In this document: positions 12,183 to 22,384 of the stretch, piece after piece | How positions within the stretch are numbered: position 1 is the first letter of the stretch | How the letters are laid out: each line of letters starts with the position of its first letter | Assembly: GCF_004193775.1 (NCBI RefSeq) | Contig: NC_041016.1 | Location: 48,174,767-48,238,766 of the forward strand | DNA from: Glycine soja | Lineage: Eukaryota > Streptophyta > Magnoliopsida > Fabales > Fabaceae | Direction: 5' to 3' | Length of the DNA stretch: 64,000 nucleotides | The notes under the pieces: generated by a model | What the model was told of the DNA's origin: nothing | Databases searched by the model: none | Seen by the model: only the letters and a program-made list of their open reading frames with translations | Made by a program: the position numbers and the translations under genes

Positions 12183-14438
12183 TCATTCATTTTGGTGTCC
12201 GTGATGTCGTGAGGATGTGCCACATGGTCGATCCCATCTTCGTGCTTGGCGATCAGGATTTCTTCTGCCCCGATGCCTCCCCGCTTCTTCTTCGTCAGCC
12301 TCCGCAGAAAATGCGTGCCGCAAATCAACACCGAATAAGTCACCCGTATTAGGTATTTGTCCCGGTACATTCCATTGTGTTCCTAACGGGGCATTAGGTG
12401 TTGGAATTGGGCCATGATATTGCTGTGAAGGGGTCATTGTGGGCCATGAAAAATGAGCTTGTGTTTCCGCAACACCACCAAACGATTGCTGGCTTGCAGA
12501 AGTATCAGTGTGATGATCCTGAAAAGGATATTGATACATCTGGGTCGGATACTCAGCAAATGTTTGTGGTGTGTAATACATTCCATGGCCACGCTCCGCC
12601 ATTTGTTGGGAATATTCTTCCGCTTCAACAGTGTCCCTTCTTCTGTCTATCCCCTGAGTTTCAATACTTGACTGAAGCATGTGAAACTGTTGTGCAGGAA
12701 ATTGACGCTCTGATGCGGGACCATGTGACACTGGCTCAGTGACTCTCTCTTGCTCTTCGGATAAAATTGTAATTTTTTCCACATAAGGCACGAGATCATC
12801 AAATGTGCATGTATTCCTCCCTTGAGGAGACACCATGTATTGTAATGCCTCCGCAACTTCACCCTGCATTTATAAGGGTAAGAAAATTAATGGCCATCAT
12901 TAAATAAAAGTTCAAGTTAAAATTTGAAAAAAATTTAAAAATACCAATGTAGCCGTCTTTGCATTTGCTGGGTCAACAAACATCTTTGTCTTTCGCCTAT
13001 ACCAGACCATGTAGTCCGAGTTAAAACTCAATAGGCCTTCTTGTCGGGGATAAGCGTCGACCCTAAATGCATGGCGATTATTCCACTGATCAATCATTGG
13101 GGCGAACAATTGCCCCCAATTTTCGTCATGTTTCCCTTTCAATGTTATGCCATGAATGTTTAAGGGTTGTGAAGGAGACTCTGGAATTGGCTGTTGCATC
13201 CCAAATTGTCTCAATACTCTGTCCGGTTGGTGCCACTCAATAACTTGGAAACAAATTAGTGGCACCACCACGTACCACGCGAGACTTCCGACTAAACAAA
13301 CGGGAGGCAACAGTGATATTACGGTTGATGGGTACGGCTCCCACACAAACTGCATATAACAACATAGTTATGAACATTTTAGTAAAATAACACATATAAT
13401 TTTTTATTTTACAAATAGAATAACATCTTCTTACCTCATGACGTTTCATAATATCTAACTTGCGACGAAAAACTCTCACATCATCATTGCCGATATGTTG
13501 GTTTCCACGTCGCAGCCACCTACAAAGATTAAAATTTAATATATGCTAAAACCATTTATTCTATTGAAATGAAAGACGCTGCTAAAAATGACTAACCTAT
13601 GCCCCAGTGGTGTATTTTCTACTTGGGAAGGAGTCCTCTTTGGAGCCAAGGTTGGACATCGTTCCCATGCCCACATTTGTAGTAAGATGCACATACCTCC
13701 GATTGATTTAGTTTTATAATCGGTGGCATTGCACATCTCTCTGTATAGAAAACCAAGTACGGCAGCTCCCCATGCATATCTGCCACATTCTTCAAAGTCA
13801 CGTAAAAATTGAAGGTATCTTAGCGAAACTTTGTTACTGCTTTTATCAACGAACAAGACACCTCCAATGAATCTCAATATCCATGCACGGGCAAACCTTC
13901 GTACTTGTTCTTCGTCGTCGTCATTATTTATTTGGGCAAAATGGTGAGCCAGCCAACTTAATTTAACCACACTACCTCTAATTTCATCTTCTTGTGGTCT
14001 GACTCCCAATAATTCCTCACATAAATCAGCCCAATCAAGATTTGTTGGACCGATTAATGGTAAACCATCCACACTTATACCTAACAATACAGAGACGTCT
14101 TGGAGAGTAATAGTACATTCTCCGCATCTCATGTGAAAGGTATGTGTTTCTGGCCTCCATCTTTCAATCAGAGCACTAATTAATGAGGCATTTATTTTTA
14201 AGTACCCCATCTTGATAATCTAGGCGAAACCAGATTGTAGAAGAAAAGGAAAAATTTGCTCAGGAATTTGTTCTTCCCCTTGATACGTGGGGACAGCTCG
14301 TCTGATATGTAATTTCCTATCTTCTTCCCCATTCCAAACATGTTCTGAAACATGTTTAGGTTGCATCCATAATACATCAGCATCGATGAGACCAGACTTA
14401 ATGTTAACATGTGATGAAGATGATGATGAAGATGCCAT
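12183..14438 (-). pseudogene. Plant mobile domain (PMD) gene, one in-frame TAG
   Basis: Inferred exons on the minus strand: 14438-13597, 13519-13435, 13349-12945 and 12863-12183. All have GT-AG borders, phases agree, and together they give 671 codons with stop. The start is the Met of MASSSS at 14438. The product belongs to the plant mobile domain (aminotransferase-like, MAIN/MAIL1) family, often labelled 'serine/threonine-protein phosphatase 7 long form homolog'. The diagnostic ERWRPETHTFHMRCGECTIT stretch lies near 14175-14100, followed by LDWADLCEELLGV, WAWERCP, FVWEPY and PLICFQVIEWHQPDR. The Gln/Ser/Pro-rich C-terminus ends in a basic NPDRQARRWDRP tail. TAG at 14220-14222 (codon 73) interrupts an otherwise open frame; TGG to TAG is the simplest explanation. 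Related host proteins act in the nucleus in transposon silencing and gene expression; the role in this element is unknown. Confidence 0.85.
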
Positions 14439-14443
14439 TGCTA

Positions 14444-15594
14444 CTACAAAAAAAAAAATATAATACATTATTTGTAGATAATATAAATTAAATTAAACTA
14501 CACACATTTATAAAAACATTATTAAATATCTAACAATAAATTTGAAAAAAATTAAACTGGCCAATTTTTAATATATTCTATACATAAATTAAAATACATG
14601 TGAACAAAACTTTAAATAAATAATTTTTTTTCTACAATTAAAAAAAATAATTGAATAAAATATGGACTAACAAATTATTTATAATACAAACAAATATTTA
14701 AATGCAAAAAATTATTTAAAAATATATATACAAAAATTATAATAATGTACAATCTATCATATATTTAATAACATAAATTTTCTAAAACAATTAATATTAA
14801 CCTACAAACTAAAACTAACAGTGATCATATATATATAACTAAAAACTAAAAACTAAAAATTATTAACTCAAACAATATTAACTTATTAATTCATTTATTT
14901 AAAACTATACTATCTATATATAACATACAAAAATATATAAGACACAAAAATATAACACTAATAAAGCAAATTTACGCATCTCTAATATTACAATTATTTA
15001 TTTACGTGTAACATGCTTAATATTATAAAAACTAAATATTTATGTCTACCTAAAATTTATAAATATGTATGCTAATATTAATTTATACATAATATTTCTA
15101 CCTTATCTAATATTAAGTGTGTGCCTAATATTTCTAAGGCTAATATTAAGTGTGTCGGAACGTTTGGCTGTGGCTTACTAAAATATCATATATATACTAC
15201 AAACTAACCTTCAAATATATACTACAAACTAACCTTCAAATATATACTACAAACTAATAACAGCATACTTATTTTTATACAAACTAACCTTCAAATATAT
15301 ACTATAAATCTAAAAATATATACTACAAACTAAATAATATTTTTATACTAACTAACCTAACCTAACCTAACCTACTCTTCAAATATCTGTTACTACATAA
15401 AAATTAATAACAAATAACAGCATACTTATTAATTTATTAATAATAATAACTAACCTAACCTTACAATACCTATTAATCTTAATTAACCTAAACTTACAAT
15501 ACTTATCTAGCTAACCTATTATTTTAAAAATATTAACAAATAGAATATATAAATCACTTATCTAGCTAACCTGTTATTTAAGAAAATCACTTAC
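14444..15594 (-). other. Candidate 5' UTR intron of the PMD gene, with minisatellite
   Basis: On the minus strand a donor ctg|gtaagtg at 15594 and a poly-T tract with tttgtag at 14444 flank 1.15 kb of AT-rich DNA. The acceptor is six bases before the start codon. Inside, at about 15187-15330, the words tatatactacaaactaa and ccttcaaa recur every 25-30 bp, and ctaac is repeated in tandem at about 15351-15375. The arrangement mirrors the candidate leader intron of the transposase gene. Confidence 0.45.
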
Positions 15595-15770
15595 CAGCCA
15601 ATTAGGAATTATGAACTATGGAAGAAAAAAACTCAGCAAAAGCAAAACACCAAGAGCAAGCACCAACAACAAGCACCAACAGCAAGCACGCAGAACACTC
15701 AAGAAATTCAAGAATGGAGAAAAGAAAGGTAGTAGAAGAAAAGAAATGTGAATCCAAAGTTTACGTTCAA

Positions 15771-15782
15771 CTTATTTTATAG
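15771..15782 (-). promoter_or_regulatory. Candidate TATA box of the PMD gene
   Basis: Minus-strand ctataaaataag lies about 175 bp upstream of the inferred leader-exon donor (15594) and 165 bp inside the right TIR. Spacing suits a transcript starting near 15745. Confidence 0.5.
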
Positions 15783-15946
15783 AAAAAAAGCGTACAATGG
15801 TCAAAAGCTCTCTGCATGCCTAAACGCTATGCTGCATCCCTAAACAATGGAGAGCAGAACCAAGCCTGCAAGCCTGAAAAGTTGAAGCCCTGTAAGGTTC
15901 ACGTGAACCATGGCTGTCTCGCCAGCACCCTGGGCGAGTCCCACTT

Positions 15947-16189
15947 CCCACAGATTGGGTGTCGCCAGTGAGAATGGCGATTCTCACTCCTACGTGGCCT
16001 ATGTCGCCACTACCAGGGGCGATACACCCCTCTCTCCTGCTTTGCCGCCACTGGCAATGGCGGGTTGAGCCTTACCGCCAGTGGCAATGGCGTTTTCCCC
16101 CTAAAAACCGACCCCCTCCGTCATTACTTTTAAAACAAACCCTCAGACGTAAATAGTTTTTAAAATAAGACCCCTTAGGTAAATTTGCC
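15947..16189 (-). repeat. Right TIR of the MULE, 243 bp
   Basis: It is the inverted copy of 4002-4244. The TIR and its subterminal region probably contain the promoter for the PMD gene, as TIRs do in MuDR (inference). Confidence 0.92.
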
Positions 16190-16199
16190 GACAATTCAC
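16190..16199. repeat. Right target-site duplication of the MULE
   Basis: gacaattcac, identical to 3992-4001, directly outside the right TIR. Confidence 0.88.
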
Positions 16200-16540
16200 A
16201 CACATTTATATACACTATCCTCTCTTAATCAAGACGCCTTTTAACAAGACAAAATAGTGATTAGCTTTTGAGCCCCTAAGTGAAAAATATCTCGGATGGT
16301 AACCCTGACGATATATGCAAACTTAAGATTTATTTAATAAATTTAAATTAATAATAATTTCTTTTAAAAGAAGTATATTAAAGACTAAATTGGTATCACC
16401 ATCTTCAGTTACTACTTTATTTTATTCAACTCTAAAATAGTAAAAAAGACCTAGCTCAGAGTTGTTCAGAGGAGGGAAACTTGAACTCTAGCCCTAATCA
16501 CTCACCATTTCATTTCATACAAAAAAAATCATAGGGATTT
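16200..16540. other. Short spacer between the MULE and the PPR pseudogene
   Basis: AT-rich; no gene, element end or RNA gene recognised. Confidence 0.5.
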
Positions 16541-17200
16541 TTGTCCTTGCTAACCTCTCTAGTCTCTTCTCTTTCCCACAACAACAACCACCATGTTCGC
16601 ACCTTATTCTCCCTAAGACCTTCTTCTTCCTCTCCTTTCCCTTCTTCCACCTTCACCACCACCAACACCCTCTTCCCTAAACCCCTATCTCTCCCCTTCT
16701 CCCTTCTCAACCAACCGCCACGTGTCCCTCCCCCTCCCACCCAACAGAAAAAGGAAAAAGAAAAAAACCCTACGACCACGTTTTGCCTTCCATCCTTCAC
16801 TTTCTCTCCACCACCGCTAACATGATTTTTGTTTGTGGGAGTCGGGGTGATTTGGTGGAGGCGGAGGCTTTGCTTGGGATGATGGAGGAGAAAAGGGTGG
16901 TCCTGGATACAAAGACTTTTAACATTTTTTTGTCTTTGCATGTTGATGCTGGGGATATCGGTGTTGCGGTTTCTTGTTACAGGAGGATTAGGGAGGCGGG
17001 GTTGTGTCCGGATGAGGTGACTTAACGGGCTCTGCTTGGCGAGTTGTGCAGGAAGAATATGGTTCAAGAGGTGGAGGATTTGATTGGTGAAATGGAGAAG
17101 GCTTTTGTGTCTGTTGATGGCCATTGTGTTCTCGGTATTGTGGAGATGTATGTTGGTGAGGGGTATATTGACAAAGTGTTTGACTTGCTGAAGAAGTTTC

Positions 17201-17395
17201 TCTTAACGATATCAGTTAGGTTGGTTAAGTTTGTTGTGAAGAAGTTAGTTAGGATGGTTAGTTTTCAGTTGTAACAACCTTTCATCACATGTATATAAGC
17301 TTCCGCCATTGATGAATAACACAAGCGCTACAACTGATCATTTTCTCTAAGTCGTTTAGTTCTCTCTTTCCTTATGAATTCCTGTTTCGTTATTA
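17201..17395 (+). repeat. 5' LTR of the Copia element in the PPR pseudogene
   Basis: 195 bp, beginning tcttaacgatatc, with gtatataagc (a TATA-like word near 17291) as a likely promoter. It matches 21779-21973 except at four positions. Confidence 0.9.
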
Positions 17396-17433
17396 TGGTA
17401 TCAGAGCTCTTCTAGTGAAGAGTTCTGCTGCGC

Positions 17434-20400
17434 ATGCATTCTCTCTTTCACTGCCCACAAGAATCCACCATGAATGAAGCAACCATCAACAACACGGAGA
17501 GTTATCTATACCTCCATCCAAGCGAGAACCCGGCCACTGCCCTCGTTTCCCCAGTTCTAAACTCAACTAACTACCACTCATGGAGTAGGTCCATGATCAC
17601 TGCATTAAGTGCCAAGAACAAGGTAGAGTTCATAGATGGTAGTGCGCCTGAACCACTGAAAACAGATAGGATGCATGGAGCATGGCGTCGATGTAACAAT
17701 ATGGTTGTTTCGTGGATAGTTCATTCAGTGGCGACCTCGATACGTCAAAGTATACTTTGGATGGACAAAGCGGAGGAAATCTGGCGCGATCTGAAATCAA
17801 GATATTCACAGGGTGATCTTCTTCGAAGCTTCGACGATGAAGCAAGGCTCACTCATAGTGACTGAGTATTTCACTCGTCTACGTGTAATTTGGGATGAGA
17901 TCGAGAACTTTAGGCCTGATCCCATCTGTTCTTGTAATATTAGATGCTCCTGCAATGCATTCACCATTATCGCTCAACGAAAGCTCGAGGATAGAGCTAT
18001 GCAGTTCCTGCGAGGCTTGAACGAACAGTACACTAATATTCGTTCCCACGTTCTTCTCATGGATCCTATACCTGCCATATCCAAAATTTTCTCCTATGTA
18101 GCTCAACAGGAAAGGCAACTGCTGGGCAACAACGGACCAGGTATCAACTTCGAACCCAAAGATATCTCCATTAACGCCGCAAAGACCATTTGCGACTTCT
18201 GTGGACGCATTGGTCATGTGGAAAGTGTGTGTTATAAGAAGCATGGGGTGCCCTCTAATTACGATTCAAGGAATAAGAGTAACAGTGGGAGAAAAACGTG
18301 CACCCACTGCGGCAAGATAGGACATACAGTGGATGTCTGCTATCGGAAACACGGGTATCCGCCGAGATACAAGCCTTACAGTGGAAGGACCACCATGAAC
18401 AATGTTGTGGCAATTGAAAGCAAAGCTCATGATGATCAAGCTCAGCATCACGAGTCCCATGAGTTCGTTCGCTTCTCCCCCAAGCAGTACAAGGCACTTC
18501 TTGCCTTAATCCAGGAGCCATCCGCCGGGAACACGGCATCCACTCAACCCAAACAGGTTGCTTCAATTTCATCATGCACAGTTAACACCCCAATGGACTC
18601 AGGTATGTCACTTTCCTCCAGTGCACTTTCCACCCCCTGGATATTAGATTCAGGGGCCACAGATCACGTAACCTGCTCTTTGCATAACCTTCACTTCCAT
18701 AGACGAATCAATCCAATCACAGTGAAACTTCCGAACGGCCAATATGTTCATGCCACTCACTCAGGAACAGTTCAGCTCTCACCCAATATAACCTTGCACA
18801 ATGTTCTTTATATACCCGCTTTCACGTTTAATCTCATTTCGATTTCAAAGCTTGTTTCTTCTATTAATTGTGAATTAATTTTTTCTTCCACATCGTGTAT
18901 ACTACAGGAAATGAACAACCATACGAAGATTGGTATAGTTGAAGCAAAGCACGGTCTCTATCACTTGATACCAAACCAGTTGACCACCAAAGCTGTAAAC
19001 TCTACTATCACTCATCCTCAATGCAATGTAATTCCCATAGATCTTTGGCATTTTAGGTTAGGTCACCCCTCAGCTAAAAGAATACAATGTATGAAAGCAT
19101 ATTATCCCCTTCTACGAAATAACAAAATTTTTGTCTGCAACACATGTCATTATGCAAAGCCCAAGAAAATGCCATTTTCTCCTAGCAGTTCACATGCATC
19201 TCACGTTTTCGATTTACTTCACATGGATATATGGGGTTCATGCTCGAAACTATCAATGCATGGACACAAATATTTCCTAACTATAGTTGACGATTGCTCA
19301 CGCTTTACATGGGTACATCTCATGAAGTCTAAAGCTGAAACACAACAGGTCATTATGAATTTCATTGCATTCATTGAAACACAGTATAATGGCAAGGTTA
19401 AAATCATAAGAAGTGGTAATGGGGTCGAATTGTTCATGCATCATTATTATGCATCAAAAGGTATCATAAACCAAACTACATGTGTTGAGACCCCAGAACA
19501 AAACGGTGTTGCGGAATGAAAGCATCAGCATCTACTCAATATCACACGCGCACTCCTATTTCAGGCGAGTCTACCGCCTAGTTTCTGGTGTTATGCCTTG
19601 CCACATGCCGCATACTTGATTAATTGCATCCCCACACCATATTTGCATAATGTTTCACCTTACGAAAAGTTGCATAAGCATCCATGCAATATTTCTCATC
19701 TTCGAGTTTTCGGATGTCTGTGTTACATCAATACTCTCAAAGCAAATCGGCAAAAGCTTGATGCTAGGGCACACCCATCCATCTTCATTGGTTTTAAAAC
19801 GCATACAAAAGGATATCTTGTATATGACTTGCATTCTAATAATGTTACAGTGTCTCGCAATGTCACATTTTATGAAAATCATTTTCCATACTACTCTGAA
19901 ACCCAACATTTAAACTCAGAAAATTCAGCTCCTTCTCCAGTTTCCTTTTCCGGCAAGAACCTTGACCCACAAATAGAAGATTGCTCATCACAACCCACGA
20001 TATCAATACCTTCATCCAACGAACCTTTAAATGAGCAATCTCCTCCACATCTTAGGCGTTCCACAAGAACCAAACAAGCCCCAACATATCTCCAAGATTA
20101 TCACAGAGACCATGCTTCATCTACACCAAACACTTTGGCGGTTGTTCGTTACCCACTAAGTTCTGTACTCTCATACTCACATTTGTCACCTACACACAGG
20201 AACTTTGTCATGAGCATCTCCTCAACAGCAGAACCCTCCTCATATGCCGAAGCTTCCCGCCATGACTGCTGGATTAAGGCGATGAAGGTCGAGTTACAGG
20301 CTCTCCAGTCGAATAACACAAAGAGACTCACATCTCTTCCCCCTCACAAGACAACTATTGGATGTAGGTGGATATATAAAATCAAGTATCGGGTAGATGG

Positions 20401-21784
20401 TTCCATAGAGAGACACAAAGCACGATTAGTTGCAAAAGGGTACACCCAAATGGAGGGGTTGGATTACCTCGACACATTCTCTCCGGTGGCAAAGCTTACT
20501 ACGGTTCATCTTCTCCTTGCGCTAGCCGCACTCAACCAATGGCATCTACGGTAGCTGGACGTTAACAATGTATTTCTCCATGGAGAACTTGACGAAGAAG
20601 TGTATATGCAAATACCACCAGGCCTTTCGGTTGACAATCCACAGCTTGTGTGTCGTCTTCAACGATCACTTTACGGGCTTAAATAGGCCAGTAGACAATG
20701 GTTCATGAAGCTATCTCGTTTCCTATGTTCTCATGGGTTCCAGCAATCGAATGCAGATCATTCACTTTTCCTGCGTTTCAACGGAGTCATCACTACAATA
20801 CTCCTAGTGTATGTGGATGATATCATCCTTACGGGAAACAACATGGCTAAGATACAAACTATGATCACCCTCTTGGATCGCGAGTTCAAAATTAAGGATC
20901 TTGGAGATTTGAAGTTCTTTCTTGGTCTCGAAATTGCACGCACCTCTAAGGGAATTCATTTGTGTCAACGTAAGTATACCTTGGATATTTTATACGATTC
21001 AGGAATGTTGGGTTGCAAGCCCAACTGAACACCTATGGATTACTCCACAAAGCTGCAAGAAAATTCCGGAAATCTTCTTTTAGTTGATTCTTCTTCCTCT
21101 TATAGAAGATTGATAGGCAAGCTCATATACCTTACCAACACGCGACCCGACATAACATATGCAGTTCAGCAACTCAGCCAGTATATGGCCACTCCTACCG
21201 AAACCCACCTTCAAGCTGCCTTTCGCATCCTTCGATACCTCAAGGGTACGCCGGGCTCAGGACTCTTCTTCGCCGCCACAGTCACTCCCCAACTTCGAGC
21301 ATTTAGTGACTCGGATTGGGCAGGGTGCAAAGATTCAAGAAAATCTACTACGGGGTACTTGGTTTACCTTGGCTCTTCTCTTGTCTCTTGGCAATCAAAG
21401 AAGCAATCAACCGTGTCGCGCAGCTCCTCCAAAGCTGAGTATCGAGCTCTTGCTTCCACCACCTGCGAGCTACAATGGCTGACTTTTTTGCTTCAAGATT
21501 TTCGTGCTACATTCACTCAACCAGCAACCTTATATTGCGACAACCAGTCTGCAATCCAAATAGCCACGAACCCCGTTTTCCATGAACGAACCAAACACAT
21601 TGAGATAGATTGCCACATCGTCCGACAAAAGCTTAACTCAGGTCTCATCAAACTTCTTCCCGTTTCATCATCCCTACAACTCGCGGACATATTCACCAAG
21701 GCCCTAACACCTGCCATTTTTCAGCATCTTTGTAACAAGCTAGGAATGATGAATATCCATTCCCAGCTTGAGGGGGGCTCTTAA
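17434..21784 (+). pseudogene. Copia gag-pol polyprotein, broken by stops and a frameshift
   Basis: Domains in order: gag (17434 to about 18180); two CCHC knuckles (CDFCGRIGHVESVC and CTHCGKIGHTVDVC, 18191-18345); aspartic protease with DSGATDHVT (about 18650); GAG-pre-integrase HFRLGHPS with CNTCH (19045-19150); integrase core with DIWG and DDCSRF (from about 19220); reverse transcriptase with YVDDIILTGN (about 20811); RNase H with the YCDNQSAIQIA region (about 21535). It cannot be translated through: the frame shifts near 17820 in gag, and stops interrupt at 19517-19519, 20552-20554, about 20684 and 21026-21028. Order INT before RT defines Copia. Confidence 0.9.
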
Positions 21785-21973
21785 CGATATCAATTAGGTT
21801 GGTTAAGTTTGTTGTGAAGAAGTTAGTTAGGATGGTTAGTTTTCAGTTGTAACAACCTTTCATCACATGTATATAAGCTTCCGCCATTGATGAATAACAC
21901 AAGCGTTGCAACTGATCATTTTCTCTAAGTCGTTTAGTTCTCTCTTTCCTTATGAATTCCTGTTTCGATATTA
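21779..21973 (+). repeat. 3' LTR of the Copia element in the PPR pseudogene
   Basis: 195 bp. It begins directly after the polypurine tract and includes the last codons' stop (tct taa) of the polyprotein frame. Confidence 0.9.
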
Positions 21974-22384
21974 GTTTCAAATGAATGGGGAGATGTCGTC
22001 AAGTATTTGTGCTGTGGTTATGGATGTTTTTGCAGAGAAAGGGCTCTCAGAGGAAGCAGAGGATGTGTTTTACAAGGAAAGGAACTTAGCAGGGTGGAAA
22101 AAGGATGTTTTAGAGTGCAATTTCATGATCCAAAGCGTATGGCAAAGCCAAACTTTATGACAAGGTTGTTTCTCTCTTTAAGGGGATGAAAAATCATGGG
22201 ACTTGGCCTAATGAAAGCACGTATAATTCCCTTGTTCAAATGTTGTCTGGTGCTAATTTGGTGGACCAAGCGATGGACCTCGCAGAAGAAATGCAGGAAA
22301 TAGGGTTCAAGCCACCTTGTCAAACTTTTTCTGTTGTTATTGGATGTTATGCTCACCTTGGTCATTGCTGAATAGAACATGGCA

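Larger units (their letters stand above)
4002..16189. mobile_element. 12.2-kb two-gene Mutator-like element (MULE) with transposase and PMD genes
   Basis: Both ends begin ggcaaatttacctaagg when read inward. The TIRs are 243 bp (4002-4244 and 15947-16189) and differ at two positions (4092 and 4117 in the left copy). The 10-bp word gacaattcac lies directly outside or abutting both ends (3992-4001 and 16190-16199), consistent with the 9-10 bp target duplication typical of Mutator elements. Inside are a MuDR-type transposase gene on the plus strand, a repeat field, and a plant mobile domain gene on the minus strand, with the two genes converging. The arrangement recalls maize MuDR, where mudrA and mudrB converge from the two TIRs. 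TIR identity near 99% suggests a fairly recent insertion. Both genes carry one lesion, so this copy is probably not autonomous unless those are sequence errors. Confidence 0.9.
17201..21973 (+). mobile_element. Ty1/Copia LTR retrotransposon, full-length but decayed
   Basis: 4,773 bp, bounded by 195-bp LTRs (17201-17395 and 21779-21973) and the 5-bp target duplication gtttc (17196-17200 and 21974-21978). A primer-binding site complementary to initiator-Met tRNA, tggtatcagagc (17396-17407), follows the 5' LTR directly. A G-rich polypurine tract (21770-21778) precedes the 3' LTR. The LTRs differ at 4 of 195 positions (about 2%), implying a young insertion. The LTR ends are TC...TA by the placement that gives the clean target duplication, not the usual TG...CA. 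Confidence 0.93.
16541..22376 (+). pseudogene. Truncated PPR-protein pseudogene, split by a Copia element
   Basis: Two pieces, 16541-17200 and 21979-22376, are collinear once the Copia element is removed. The first has a Ser/Pro/Thr-rich organelle-targeting-like N-terminus, then (after about 16815) degenerate PPR units such as GDLVEAEALLGMMEEK and IREAGLCPDEV. The second continues with EKGLSEEAEDVFYKERNLAG, FKGMKNHGTWPNESTYNSLV and QEIGFKPPCQTFSVVIG. The order matches organellar PPR proteins of the Arabidopsis At1g73710 type (recalled, not searched). The N-terminal piece joins directly to mid-protein repeats, so a large internal segment is missing, and the C-terminal half is absent. Stops (TAA near 17022) and frameshifts are present. 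The full-length parent should be elsewhere in the genome. Confidence 0.8.

Noticed and set aside
12128..12742. Plus-strand open frames (about 66-114 codons)
   Set aside because: They are antisense to the PMD gene's last exon, which has splice sites and family motifs on the minus strand.
16510..17124. 204-codon minus-strand frame
   Set aside because: Antisense to the Ser/Pro-rich and PPR-coding pseudogene; composition is a mirror of the sense strand.
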